This document shows positions 23,901 to 35,625 of a stretch of 64,000 bases of DNA, piece after piece. Under the pieces are notes generated by a model. It saw nothing but the letters and a program-made list of their open reading frames with translations, ran no database searches and had not been told where the DNA came from. Made by a program: the position numbers and the translations under genes. How positions within the stretch are numbered: position 1 is the first letter of the stretch; the number at the start of each line of letters is the position of its first letter. Source of the stretch: Nicotiana tabacum (Eukaryota; Streptophyta; Magnoliopsida; Solanales; Solanaceae); the NCBI RefSeq assembly GCF_000715075.1, contig NC_134097.1, forward strand, positions 128,028,997-128,092,996, in the 5' to 3' direction.

Positions 23901-25004
23901 ACAAAAGAGACAAGAACTTACTGGATCGGACCTCGAAAACAGACGGAGACAAAAACTTAACCAAACTTATGTCGAATCCATTGTTCTTTGTCAAGAACAA
24001 CTGAATCGACATCAGTTTCGTCGAGTCAGGCCCTCAAACTTTGAAAGAAAAGTACTCAGCGATTATGCATGTCACCAGGCTTGGCGAAAATGATTTTTGA
24101 ACTTTTGAGGTTTGAGCCCAGATTTAAGATTCGAACAAGTCCACGTTGATTCGAGGGTAAAGGGTTGGGTATTTAGGATGAGGAGATGAAAAGGATCCTA
24201 GGGTGTTATTTTGGGGAGGAACAGAGTAGTTTAGGGCTGCGCCGCCAGCCGGGCATGGTGGCGAATGAGGGCGGCTTCTAGGGTTTGGGCGTCTCTGAAG
24301 AGGGGGGTTGAGAGAGATGAGTTTGAGAGGGAGGGTAGAGGGTAGAGTTTGGACAGTTTTATATGGGGGAGGGGTCAATTCCGGTCCATTGGATTTACAG
24401 GGATCAACGGCTCAGATCAAGAGATAATGAAACGACGTCGTTTGGTTTGTATGGGGGAACCGGACCAAGTGAAGGCGGGTTTGGGATGGCTTTGGACGGG
24501 TTTAAGGGGTAATTAACTTGGGCTTGAGAGAATTAAATAAAAACGGCCCAAAATTGGAAAAACCTTTTTAATTCCTTTTCTTTTTTATAAAATGAAAATA
24601 AAACAAAACCCAACTTAATTCTAAACCAAATTATCCAAAAAAATTAAATTAATTAACCCTAATAATTATTACAACTAATTAAATACCAAATTAAATGGAA
24701 AACCAACAAAAATTCAAATCTAAAAATTGAACCATGCAAAAATATACCATTTTTGTGATTTTCCCATTTTATAAAACAACTAATTGCCAATTAATCCTAA
24801 AATGTAGAATTAAATCCTAAAATGCAAATGCAACATATTTTTGTATTTTTCATTAATCGAAATAAAATAAACATGCACAGACAAATGCAAACAATTTGGC
24901 AGAAAATGCCACACAAAATCCACAAAATTGCAAACAATGAGAAAAATTATTTTGTTTTGAATTTATGGGAGTAATTCATATAGGGCAAAAATCACATACT
25001 CATA
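20943..25004 (-). repeat. Element C 3' LTR (left copy)
   Basis: 4062 bases. The plus strand starts TGTCACACCTCC; its inner end reads CTCATA where the other copy has CTCACA, so the terminal TG has mutated to TA on the sense strand. In about 310 bases compared by eye at the left end there were some 26 differences, but only about 17 in 320 bases from 22135, so divergence is uneven. Confidence 0.92.
23218..23228 (-). promoter_or_regulatory. TATA box in the 3' LTR of C
   Basis: The minus strand reads CCTATAAAGAC; the matching box in the 5' LTR is at 41663-41671. Confidence 0.5.
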
Positions 25005-25017
25005 GCTGCCCCTCTTT
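25005..25017 (-). other. Element C polypurine tract
   Basis: The minus strand AAAGAGGGGCAGC directly abuts the 3' LTR and shares its core with the tract of B. Confidence 0.8.
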
Positions 25018-25142
25018 GCTCGGAAACACGAAAAGTTTTCGTGCAAATATAAAGTGAGCATATACGAGCGATTTTTGCCCGTGTGGATACTCCGTGAGAA
25101 GCATTTTTGAAAGGTTTGACCGCACCCTGCTTCTGAGGTTGC

Positions 25143-25181
25143 CTACATATCCTTGGCTATAAAGGAATCATGTCAGTGTAG
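25143..25181 (-). other. Structured motif copy 3 (before 3' LTR of C)
   Basis: Outer stem CTACA (25143-25147) with TGTAG (25177-25181). Inner stem TCCTT (25150-25154) with AAGGA (25162-25166). The AATCATG block follows. It sits about 140 bases from the 3' LTR, as copy 1 does in element B. Confidence 0.7.
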
Positions 25182-25433
25182 TCCAGGAAGTTTTGGTAGC
25201 TGGGACTACCATGAAGCTGTGATTTCACTGTTGTTGCTGCTGCTGCTACTGCTTACTGACCTCCTTATTACACCATGACAAAATAAAAGAAGCTAGACTA
25301 AACTATGATCTACATATTACAAAAATCCTATCTATATCTTCAAACTTGATCTTGTGATTCTTGTTGCCTTGTTGACTTGTATTCTCTCGGTGAAGTCCCT
25401 TTGTTGAGTTGTGATCTGAGATACTTTCCCTTT

Positions 25434-25979
25434 TCTTCAGGTGGATGCCTGATTGCTGAATTCAAATTATAATCTGAGATGCTTTCCTTTTCTCCAGGTG
25501 GACGCCTGATTGCCAAAACTTGAATTGTACTCCCGTGCTCTCCAGGTGAGCTCCTGATTGCTGCTTGAATTGTATTCCCGTGCTCTCCAGGTGGGCGCCT
25601 GACAGCTGAACTTGAATTGTATTCCCGTGCTCTCCAGGTGGGCGCCTGACTGCTGAACTTGAACTGTATTCCCGTGCTCTCCAGGTGGGTGCCTGATTGT
25701 TGAACTTGCATTGTATTCCCGTGCTCTCCAGATGGGCGCCTGACCGCTGAACTTGAATTGTATTCCCGTGCTCTCTAGGTGGGCGCCTGACTGCTGAACT
25801 TGAATTGTATTCCTGTGCTCTCCAGGTGGGCGCTTGACTGCTGAACTTGAAATGTATTCCCGTGCTCTCCAGGTGGGCGCCTGATTGTTGAACTTGCATT
25901 GTATTCCCGTGCTCTCCAGGTGGGCGCCTGACTGCTGAACTCGAACTGCTTCTCCCTGTTCTCCAAGTGGGTGCCTGAT
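25434..25979 (-). repeat. 47-base minisatellite, about 11 copies
   Basis: The unit includes CTCCAGGTGGGCGCCTGACT and TTGAATTGTATTCCCGTGCT. Since 47 is not a multiple of three, a frame through the array repeats every 47 residues and cycles through all three phases, which explains long open frames here. CAGG...CCTG inside the unit can form a small hairpin. The left-most units are longer (about 60 bases) and more diverged. Confidence 0.93.
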
Positions 25980-26094
25980 TTCAACAAAATAGACAAAATA
26001 AAGAAAATTTTCTGCCCCAGTTTGGTAGTTGGGCACATCTGTGTATGTTAAACTAAATCATGTTACCAAACATTATCAAGAATTTGAAAGCTAG

Positions 26095-26700
26095 ATCCCG
26101 TTATCCAGGAGGGTCCTCACAACTCCTATTTAAATGACAATTTTAAAGCTAAATTATGTCTTCTGAAGGTATGTCTTATGCTAAGTCTTGTTATCCAAGC
26201 AAGTTTTAAAACTACATCCCATTATCCAGGAGGGTCCTGAAAATCAAAATCATGTCTTATCCTAAGAGTGACAATTTTTAAGGCTGAATTATACTTCCTT
26301 ACTGTAGAACTTACGTTAAATCTTGTTATTTAGAGGAAACCTGAAAACTACATCCCATTACCCAGGAGGGTCCTGAAAATCAAAATCAAGTCTTATCTTA
26401 AGCGTGACAATTTTTACGGCTGAATTATACCACCCTACAACAGAACTTACGCCAAATCTTGTTATCTAATGGAAATCTTAAAGCTAGGTCCCATTATTCA
26501 GGAAGGTCTTGACAACTCCTAATTGAATCTTATCTTAAACTTGCAAACTTTGAAACCAACTTATATTCCTTTGTGGTGCATTTATGCTAGATTATGCTAC
26601 TCATAGTTGTTTTGAATTTTAAACTAGGTCCCATTTTCCAGGAGGGTCCTGAGAACTTCAAATTAAATCCCATTATCCAGTCGGGTCCTGAAAATCAAAA
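26095..26700 (-). repeat. Diverged tandem repeat, about 125-140-base unit
   Basis: A block like TCCCATTATCCAGGAGGGTC recurs near 26097, 26217, 26346, 26488, 26629 and 26668, with related text between (CTTATCTTAAG, GACAATTTTTA, TCTTGTTATCTA). CAGGA and TCCTG in the block pair around GGG. Confidence 0.8.
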
Positions 26701-27450
26701 GTCAAACCTGTCTGATGCTTGCTTTTCCTTACGGAGAGTTTCCCCGAACAATCAAAAACTTCCTGCCCCTGTTCCAATCAAAGAAAAATCTTGTCAATTT
26801 TAAATGTGGTGGTTAGTTTGTGGCATTCTTGCAAAAAGTGGCCTCCCCGTTGTCGTGCTTTGTTTTGACTGTCTTCCCCTAAACTATCCAAGAACCGCTT
26901 GACTTCCCGACTGAATTTCAAACCCCTATGACTTTGGATGACCCGAGTGTTATATACCCAAACCGTTTTGTTACATCTCTGACCCATCTATTTGAACCTC
27001 TGCATTTCCCACGGCATTACCAAACCATTTCACCGATGGAACTTCTACTGACCTTTTATCACACTTCACATCATACTATCTTTAGCAATGCCTTGAACGC
27101 CCCGTACCTTGTGCAACTTTGGAAGTTGGTAGTAAGCTTTGAGATTCCTTCTTATTTGCTTAAACAAAATTGACATTGGGAACATCTTAGAGAAATAAAC
27201 CCCAAAGAGATGAAATGCAATGACTTTCAGAGCTAAGGATAAGAAAAATCCAAAACTGGAAGACTATCTGAAGGGGAAAAAGAAAAGAGACTTATCTGAG
27301 TGGAGCAGCTGATACCAATGATCATGACATGCATTTCGGATTAATCAGCCCAATCTGTCTAACCAATCAACTTTCAGTTGCCATACTTTGTTGCCCCGAA
27401 GTTTTCATAACCTGATTTCTTCACCAAAACCTTGACCTTGTTTGGCCTGC

Positions 27451-27590
27451 GGTGCCCTGAAGGGTTTTTACCAACAAACCTCTCTCATTTGTTCATATCT
27501 CAACTTACTTTCACCTTACGGTGCCCGTGAGGGTTTTCACCAATAAGACTCTCTCATTTTTTATTTTTCTGCTTGAACTAGAGTGTTGCC
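27451..27590 (-). repeat. 69-base dimer with hairpin core
   Basis: Two copies start at 27451 (GGTGCCCTGAAGGGTTTTTA) and 27520 (GGTGCCCGTGAGGGTTTTCA). Each is followed by CTCTCTCATTT. GGTG/CACC and CCC/GGG can pair. Confidence 0.7.
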
Positions 27591-27844
27591 CCTGATATAA
27601 ATTACCTTTACTTGCTCGACTTGGCATCTCTCGAAGACTGATCGGAAGGTCTTTCTTTGGACCATAATGTGGGCTTTTGGATAGGGTTATAAAGAAAGGG
27701 TGTCAAAGGCTCAAAACAATTCAAATAGGTTCAAAATTACAACTTTCGGAATCAGATTTCTTACAACAACCACAACTTCTACCCCAGTTTCTTTGCTTGG
27801 GGACCTTTGAATTTTACTTTGATGGGACCGAACCATGAGGCTAC

Positions 27845-27879
27845 CTACGTATCCTTAAAAGGAATCAGGTCGAACGTAG
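27845..27879 (-). other. Structured motif copy 4 (after integrase of C)
   Basis: Outer stem CTACG (27845-27849) with CGTAG (27875-27879). A short inner hairpin CCT/AGG (within 27853-27862) and the AATCAGGTC block complete it. It is the shortest copy (35 bases). Confidence 0.7.
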
Positions 27880-27904
27880 TTCATGTCATAGAAATTACTT
27901 TGTT

Positions 27905-28062
27905 GTTGTGATTCTTCTTTTCTGTTCTTCCTATCTCTCTTCTTTCTTTTCTTTCTTCCTTTTTCCCTTTTTGTTGTTTTGTTGTTGTTTTTTTTCTTTT
28001 TCTTTTCTTTCTCTTTTTTTTTCACTCTTTTTCTTTTCTCTTTTGACTTTACTTATCTTTCG
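27905..28062 (-). repeat. Pyrimidine tract (polypurine on the sense strand)
   Basis: Nearly continuous T and C on the plus strand, with TTTTC and TTCTT runs and a few G. It lies between integrase and structured motif copy 4. The frame through it is low in complexity and not a gene. Confidence 0.7.
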
Positions 28063-28237
28063 CACTTGCGCTTCTGATCTTTGCTACTGATTCCGAAAGA
28101 GGGATATGAAAGGAAACAAATAAGGCTCAAAGGGGTAATAAAGGATAAAGTATTTAGATAGCAGAACAAAATGCCTTCGTCATTTCAATCTTCAAAATAT
28201 GCCAAGTACAAACAAATACAATTTAACCCAAAGAAAA

Positions 28238-29674
28238 TCATACATAATATCTCTTGACCACATCGGAATTGATGGCCATTTCTACACACTTGCCTTCTAT
28301 ATCTGTTAAATACAAAGTACCATTTGACAGCACTCTAGTTACGATGAATGGCCCCTGCCAGTTTGGGGCGAACTTGCCTTTTGCTTCAACCTGATGAGGA
28401 AGAATGCGCTTCAATACTAACTGACCCACTTCAAACTTTTGTGGACGCACCTTCTTATTATATGCTCTTGCCATTCTCTATTGATACAGCTGGCCATGAC
28501 ACAATGCTGCTAATCGTTTCTCATAACTCAAACTCAATTGTTCCAGGCGGGTTTTAACCCATTCGTCATCGTCAATTTCGGCCTCTACGACAATCCGAAG
28601 GGACGAGATTTCAACTTCTGCGGGTATCACTACTTCCGTGCCATATACCAACAAATAAGGAGTTGCCCCTACTGAAGTACGAGCAGTAGTGCGATAACCC
28701 AATAATGCAAAAAGCAGCTTCTCATGCCATTGCCTGGAACCTTCCACCATTCTCCGAAGTATCTTCTTTATATTCTTGTTAGCCATCTCAACTGCTCCGT
28801 TTGCCTTGGGGCGGTAAGGGGTGGAATTGCGATGTGTAATCTTGAACTGCTGACATACCTCTTTCATCAGATGACTATTGAGATTAGCACCGTTATCTGT
28901 GATGATCACCTTTGGGATACCGAACCGACAAATGATATTTGAGTGCACAAAATCGACCACTGCTTTCTTGGTCACAGACTTGAAAGTTTTAGCTTCAACC
29001 CACTTGGTGAAATAATCAATGGCCACCAGAAAAAATCTGTGCCCATTAGATGTTGCTGGCTCAATTGGTCCAATGACATCCATGACACAAGCAACAAAAG
29101 TCCATGGTGCAGACATTGTATGCAATTCGGATGGTGGATAATGAATCAAATCTTCGTGCACTTGGCACTGATGACACTTGCACACGAAACTGATACAATC
29201 TCGTTCCATAGTGAGCCAATAATAACCTACTCGGAGGATCTTCTTTTCCAACACGTACCCACTCATATGCGGTCCACAGACTCCCGAATGTACTTCGGTC
29301 ATGATAGTTATGGCTTGTCTAGCATCTATGCATCTCAACAATCCAAGATCCGGAGTCCTTTTGTACAAAACCCCTCCGCTGAAGAAAAATCCGCTCGCCA
29401 ACCGCCGAGTTATTCTCTTTTGATCGCTTGGGGATTGCACTGGATACACCCCCATCCTGATATATTCCTTGATATCATGAAACCAAGGCTCTCCATCAAG
29501 TTTTTCTTCTACCACATTACAGTAAGCATGTTGATCATAGACTTGAATATGCAACAGGTCAACATAAGCCTTATCCGGATGATGCCACATTGACGCCAAG
29601 GTAGCCAAATCATCAGCAACTTCGTTATGGATCTTGGAATATGCCTGAACTCTATTTATCGAAACCGTTGACAA
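28238..29674 (-). pseudogene. Element C integrase, nearly complete
   Basis: One frame from 29674 to 28478 (398 residues) is interrupted by a single TAG at 28475-28477 and continues in frame to 28238. Order: end of the second RNase H linker, WFHDIKEYI, HHCC zinc module (HSGVCGPH then CISFVCKCHQC at about residues 145-185), and the core with all three acidic residues in context: MDVIGP, ITDNGAN and NGAVEMANKN. Then come LLGYRTTARTS and TPYLLVYGTE. After the stop come NWQGPFIVTRVL, the GPY/F module, and a final SDVVKRYYV. No chromodomain. It inserts element cDNA into chromosomes. Only the single stop separates this copy from an open integrase frame. Confidence 0.9.
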
Positions 29675-30455
29675 AGATCATGTAAACATTGCCAGTACGG
29701 TATGAGTTTCAAATCTCGTGTTTCCCATTCCCCTTGAATTTGGTGCACCAGAAGGTCTGAGTCCCCCAAGACCAAAACTTCCTGGACACCCATGTCTGCA
29801 GCTAACCTCAAGCCCAAAATACATGCCTCGTATTCAGCCATATTGTTAGTATAGTAGAACAAAGCTGAGCCGTAACAGTATAGTGATGTCCTGTTCCAGA
29901 AATCAATACAGCTCCTATCCCAATGCCTTTCATATTAGCAGCTCCATCAAAGAAAAGTTTCCAACCTGGCTCTCCAACTTGTTCCGACTCATCAAGGTGC
30001 ATTACTTCTTCATCGGGGAAGTAAGTTTTCAAAGGATCATATTCTTCATCCACGGGGTTCTCAGCCAAATGATCGGCCAATGCCTGGGCCTTCATCGTGG
30101 TCCTAGTCATATAGACGATGTCAAATTCTGTGAGCAAGATTTGCCACTTTGCGAGCCTCCCTGTAGGGATAAGTTTCTGAAAAATATACTTTAATGGATC
30201 CAAACGAGAGATGAGGTAAGTAGTGTAAGATGACAAATAGTGCTTCAACTTCTGTGCTACCCAAGTTAGGGCGCAACATGTCCTCTCAAGGTGAGTGTAC
30301 TTAACCTCATAAGATGTGAACTTCTTGCTGAGATAATAAATGGCCTGCTCCTTTCTGCCGGTTATGTCATACTGACCCAGCACACAACCAAATGAATTGC
30401 CCAAAACCATCAAATACAGAATCAAAGGTCTCCCTGGTTCTGGTGGCACCAACAC
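29656..30455 (-). pseudogene. Element C dual RNase H region
   Basis: At 30455-29808 the minus strand encodes the retroviral-type RNase H (LYLMVLGNSFGCVLGQYD, KEQAIYYLSKKF, YTHLERTCCALTW). After a linker (DEEYDPLKTYFPDEEV) comes a second RNase H beginning WKLFFDGAANMKGIGIGAVL. It continues after a frameshift at 29862-29656 with NMAEYEACILGL and GDSDLLVHQIQGEW. The second domain keeps its acidic residues (DGAAN, AEYEA, GDSD). Two RNase H domains in tandem are typical of the Tat group. The first domain seems to have lost one acidic residue (LYLMVLGN where D is usual), which I judge from pattern only. Confidence 0.85.
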
Positions 30456-31699
30456 ACGTAGGTTTTATAAATACCCCTTTATCTTATAAAATATTTCTTG
30501 ACACTCATCTGTCCACATGACCACAACATCTTTCTTCAACAGTTTGAAGATAGGCTCACAAGTTGTCGTAAGCTGAGCAATAAACCTGCTGATGTAATTC
30601 AACCTCCCTAATAAACTCATCAACTCAGTATTGTTCCTTGGAGGTGGCAATTCTTGGATAGCTTAAATCTTTGATGGGTCTAATTCAATACTAGACGGCT
30701 GACTATGAATCCCAACAATTTTCCAGATGGCACACCGAATGCGCATTTTGCAGGATTGAGCTTAAGATTGTACTTGCGAAGCCTTTGGAAGAACTTTCTC
30801 AAATCCTTGACATGGTCAGACTGCTTTCTAGACTTTATGATCACATCATCCACATAAACCTCGATCTCCTTGTGTATCATGTCATGGAATATGGTTGTCA
30901 TTGCCCTCATGTAAGTCGCCCCAGCATTTTCCAGACCAAACGGCATGATCCTGTAGCAGTATGTTCCCCATGATGTCTTCTCTGCATCTTCCTCATCCAT
31001 TAGGATCTGATGATAGCCTGCAAAGCAATCCACAAAGGACCCAATCTCATGTTTGGCGCAATTGTCAATCAGAATGTGGATATTTGGCAGTGGAAAGTTG
31101 TCCTTGGGGATCGCCTTGTTGAGATCACGGTAATCAACACACACCCTGGTCTTGCCATCATTCCTTGGCATAGGTACTACATTGGCTAACCAAGTTGGAT
31201 ATCGAGTGACCCGAATGACTTTTGCATCGAACTGCTTGGTGACCTCTTCTTTGATCTTCACACTCATATCAGTTTTAAATTTCCTCAGCTTCTGCTTGAT
31301 AGAAGGGAATGCCGGGTCAGTGGGTCATTTGTGAACCACCAAGTCAGTGCTTAAACCCGTCATGTCGTCATATGACCATGCAAAGACGTCTTTGTACTCA
31401 AACAATACTTTAATTATCTCTTTCCTGAGTTGAGATTCAAGATGGACACTTATCTTAGTTTCTCTGATGTTATCTGGGTCCCCTAAATTGATTGCTTCTG
31501 TATCACTCAGGTTAGGCTTGGGTTTTTCTTCAAAATGGCTTAGTTCTTTTCTAATCTTTTAAAGGCCTCATCCTCATTGTATTCCGACTCATCATCACAC
31601 TTTATTCCTTGAATTACTATTTTAGAATTAGATTGGCTTTTAAGACTAGGCCGAAGATTCCTCATGCGTGTTATGTCATTGAAACCAGCATCAGAAGAA
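30456..31699 (-). pseudogene. Element C reverse transcriptase
   Basis: From the putative acceptor (31699) the leader is damaged. FAWSYDDMTGL text lies near 31380-31340 and is followed by a stop. The open frame 31267-30680 carries most of the RT: TRVCVDYRDLN, FPLPNIHILIDN, FVDCFAGYHQI, YCYRIMPFGLENAGATYMRAM, the catalytic YVDDVIIK near residue 143 and NLKLNPAKCAFGV. A short break near 30665 is followed by LMSLLGRLNYISRF (30650-30465), the connection region. It copies element RNA into DNA in cytoplasmic particles. Confidence 0.9.
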
Positions 31700-31874
31700 C
31701 TGTACAAGAAAGAAAAAGAAAAACAAAAATAAAACTATCAGAAATGATGAAAAAGGGAAATTGCATTTCATTGGAAGATAACAAGGTTTATACATCCAAA
31801 CGGACGAAACATAGAATCTGAATTACAACCCTGGAATAATCCAGATAAACTGAAAGAAAATCAAAGAAAACTAC
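31700..31874 (-). other. Putative intron between protease and RT of C
   Basis: The minus strand has G|GTAGTTTTC at 31874 and a strong pyrimidine-rich acceptor CTTTCTTGTACAG ending at 31700. The 175-base interior is T-rich with stops. It is at the same place as the putative intron of B. Confidence 0.65.
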
Positions 31875-33606
31875 CAAAACTCCTTCCTGGTGGGGAAAGG
31901 AGTAGCTTCCCAATTGTTAATCTTCATACTGGCACATCCTCCTTGCTAGAACCCTCTCAGGCTTCCACCATGTTCACCTCGTCGAATAATTTCTCAAACC
32001 TTTCAAGCAACTCCTTATCAGGACAACCACAGAACTGGGAACTGTTGTTGTTGGGTGTTTCTTGGTGCCGGTCCTGACAAATGATCTGGAAAGACGTGGG
32101 ATGGGCTTTGGGAGGACCCATGCCCTCTGTTTCAATTTTCTGGCTCTTTTTATGTCCACAATTGTGGGCTGAACCCCAAACCAAATGTATCCAAGTTTTT
32201 AGGGAGGGATACCGACTGTACGTTACCTTGCAGAGATGCACCCAAACCTCTGCCCGGTACAAAACCATTTTTCAACATTTCAACGGCTACCATGACTGAT
32301 GCAGCAGCTACCCTCGGAGTTAGAATGCACTTCCCTTCTGGAATTTTCTCTACCGATACCGTGTCAAAAACCTGATAAACCCATGGCCCTTTGTCGTCTT
32401 CAAACTCTAGGAACGGAACAATGGCATCACTGTGGGCACAAAAATTATCCTCGCCGTGCACAACAATTTCCTATCTATCCCATTCAAACTTGACCATTTG
32501 ATGCAGAGTGGACGGGACCGCTTTGGCATCATGAATCCAGGGTTGACCTAACAGCAGATTGTAAGAAACAGCCACATCGAGCACCTAGAACTCCATGGTA
32601 AATTTAACTGGCCCTATTGTAAGCTCAAGCACTATGTTCCCGACTGAATCTTTCCCTCCACCGTCGAATCCCCGAATGTAAATACTGTTCTTGTAAATTC
32701 TTCATCATCCACCTTCAACTTGTTCAGAGTGGAGAGAGGGCAAATATTCGTACTAGAATCGTTGTCAACCAATACCCGAGTAACCACGAAATCTTCACAT
32801 TTCACTGTAAGATAGAGGGCTCTATTGTGCTCAGTACCCTCCACGGGCAACTCATCATTAGAAAAAGTGACTCTGTTTACCTCAAATATCTTGTTAGCTA
32901 TCTTTTCCAATTGGTTTATTGAGATTTTTTCAGGAACATGGGCCTTATTCAGGATCTTCATCAAAGCCCGACGGTGCTCGTCTGAATGAATCAATAATGA
33001 CAATAGTGAAATCTGAGTAGGTGTCTTCCTCAACTGCTCCACAATGGAATAATCCTGCACTTTCATCTTTCTCAAAAATTCCTCTGCTTCTTCCTCGGTC
33101 ACAGCTTTCTTCACCAGCACTGGGTTATCTTTGGAAATCTTAGCCTTTCTCAACTCTTCGGGGGCAAAGCATCTCCCCGATCGAGTCAAACCATGGGTCT
33201 CACAAACTTCTTTTTTAACCTCTTTCCCCTTGTAAGTCACTGTTACTCTTTCATAATTCCATAGGACAGCCTTGCTGTTGACTATTGGTAATTGGGTGAT
33301 AGGTTTGATAATTATAGGATCTGTGCGAGCACCCTCCACAATTATGATAGGCTGGTTCGCCACCCCTGGCACCATCTCTTTTGCTTTTTCTTGTTTCACT
33401 ACAACACCACTTGAAAACCCCTTCTTGCCTACCACGGATGAATCACTGTCTGTCCCTTTCAACTTAACCACTGACTTCTCACTTGTTGACCTTTCAATCG
33501 ACCTGACTTTACTAGATAGAATCATCATGATGGTCTGTGAAGTTTTCTTGGGCTCCCCTTCCCTATGCACTATCTCGATCATATTTGTCTCAAGATGGGC
33601 CGGCAA
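31875..33606 (-). pseudogene. Element C protease with G-patch-like tail
   Basis: The open frame 33606-32632 (324 residues) starts with a Lys/Ser-rich linker and the conserved AVLWNYERVTVTYKGKE and GLTRSGRCFAPEEL. Near its end is the active-site block VTRVLVDNDSSTNICPL, where Asp-Asn-Asp replaces the expected Asp-Asn-Gly. That change probably abolishes activity. A frameshift follows. The frame 32461-32150 contains MLKNGFVPGRGLGASLQGN, a G-patch-like motif, and ends LDTFGLGF. Further frames to 31957 carry the last part (LFDEVNMVEA) before a stop and the intron donor. Confidence 0.82.
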
Positions 33607-33685
33607 TGGATTCTGGTTGATTTGGGCGCCTCCGGAGCTTGGACCTCAATCTAATTAGTATCAATGAGCTCTTGAATAGCTGTTT

Positions 33686-35291
33686 TCAATTGCCAGCACT
33701 TCTTTGTGTTCTGCCCAGAGCACCAGAATAATATTCGCAACTCACAAAGTGATCAAGATTCCTCGGGGGAGGGTTTGGCAGTTTTGGCTCGATCGGACTC
33801 AGCATACCCAATTGTCTCAACCTGTGGAACAAACTGGTATAGGATTCTCCCAATGGAGTGAAGGTTTTCTTCTTTTGCAACCTCTCGTTCTTAAATGCTT
33901 GGTTGGGCCGGAAACCTGATCCAGGAGAGTTCCGGTAGGCTCTTAGGGTTAGATAGGCATTTTGTGGAGCTGGGTATGTTTTGTGGGACTGGCGCACGCC
34001 ATTGTGCATGGGTCGGAGGTTGGATATATGTTTGGGCATGGTGGACAAAAAAATGGGGGTCTGGTGATGGGTAGTAGTGTTGTGGTGGGCTATATGGGGT
34101 ATATGGGTAGGTTTGGTGGTGGGGTTGAGGCTGGTTATAGTAATGTGATAGGCCCCTGGGTCCGAACCAAGCTCCTGAATTCATTGCTACATCCTCTTTC
34201 TTCTTCTTTCCAATTACTCCCTCAGTTCCGCTTTGAATGGCCTGGGTGGTTACCTTAATAGCCGAATAACTCATGATTTTGTTTGTCTTGAGCCCTTCTT
34301 CTACCATACCGCCCATCTTTACCACTTCATTGAAGGACTTACCTATAGCTGATATAAGATGACCGTAATATGTAGGTTCTAAGGCCTGCAAAAAATAATC
34401 CACCATTTCACTTTCTTTCATTGAAGGGTCAACCCTTGCTGCCAGTTCTCTCTACCTAAAACCATACTCCCTGAAACTCTCATTGTGCTTTTTCTCAAGT
34501 TTTGTCAAAGACAGATGATCTGGAATAATTTCGAGATTGTACTAGAAGTGACATGCAAATGCTTGGGCTAGATCATCCCATGTGTACCATCTTCTGTGAT
34601 CCTGCCGAGTATACTATTCTAGCACTGATCCACTCAGACTCTGACTGAAATACACCATTCGCAGCTCATCTTTCCCGCCAGCTCCCCTCATTTTGCTACA
34701 AAACCCTCTCAAATGTGCCACTAGATCACCATGCCCATCATACAAATCAAACTTGGGCATCTTAAACCCTGCCGGCAATTGCACATCTGGAAACAAACAT
34801 AAGTCTTTGTAGGCCACATTTACTTGACCTCCCAACCCTCACATGTCTCTGAATGACTGTTCCAGGCTTTTAACTTTCCTGAACATCTCCTCATGTTCGG
34901 GATTTTTAGATGGTTTTTCAGTTTCCGCAGGAAGGTCAAAATGAGGAGTGTAGGAATAGGGTTCGGGAACCTTGATAGTGGGCTCCAAGGGGTAATACTG
35001 GTTGTCGTGAGTCTGGAATAAAGGCTCACTAGAGGATCGGTGTAATGCAGCAGGTGGGGGTGCCACAAAAACAAGAGTGACTAGTGGAGGAGGGTACGGG
35101 ACTTGTTTGGGTGGTGGAGCTTGTGATGTATGGGAAGTGGTGCTGTAGCATTGTTGGTAGAGGGGAAAGGCTGGAGATGAGTTCACAATGGGAGGTTCCT
35201 GGGTCTGAGCCAATGGCGGGATAAAAGCAGGGTTGGCGGGGTAAACTGGCGGTGGCTGCCCTTTTGCCCATGCTTGGTACATTTCAGCCAT
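33686..35291 (-). pseudogene. Element C gag
   Basis: The first frame (35291-34839, 150 residues) is Pro-rich with a short coiled-coil-like end (MFRKVKSLEQSF). Upstream text to about 35400 may also belong. Next is 34835-34614 with VAYKDLCLFPDVQLPAGFKM and FDLYDGHGDLVAHLRGFC, matching the gag core of B (DLCIQPGVELPEGY). After stops near 34610 and 34450, the frame 34421-33891 has EGLKTNKIMSYSAIKVTTQA, then a Pro/Tyr/His-rich tail. The last piece (34048-33686) ends with SCEYYSGALGR, a broken zinc knuckle. Gag would form the particle shell. Confidence 0.82.
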
Positions 35292-35625
35292 CTGCTACTT
35301 CAGCTTATACAACTCATCTTTCAGATTAACCTCCGATTCTTCCACCTCTTTTGACAGATTGACAATACTTGCCTCAAGTTCCTGGTTGGCCATGTTCAGC
35401 TTGTTTTTGGATCGGGTGTTGTAGGAGTGAGTTGCCAGAATGCCAATCAAACTAACCACCTGCCTGAACTATAATTTCATCAATAACAAACTTGTTAGCG
35501 ATTAGGGTTTTAACAGATAAGCAACCGCATATTTGAGGAGTGAATGCACCTAAGCAGTTAACCGTTTCTATTATGTATTTGATCGGCTGCTTGCGTCATC
35601 CCGACTTTTCCTTATTTCCATTTGC

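Larger units (their letters stand above)
25018..28237 (-). other. Element C 3' untranslated region
   Basis: About 3.2 kb between the integrase stop and the polypurine tract, without coding blocks. It holds structured motif copies (25143-25181 and 27845-27879), a 47-base array (25434-25979), a ~125-140-base diverged array (26095-26700), a 69-base dimer (27451-27590) and a pyrimidine tract (27905-28050). Between 26700 and 27440 nothing was recognised. Confidence 0.75.

Noticed and set aside
25340..26038. Long frames with repeated SGAHLESTG-type text
   Set aside because: The DNA is a 47-base tandem array, so three frames stay open by periodicity; no codon bias or domain supports a protein.
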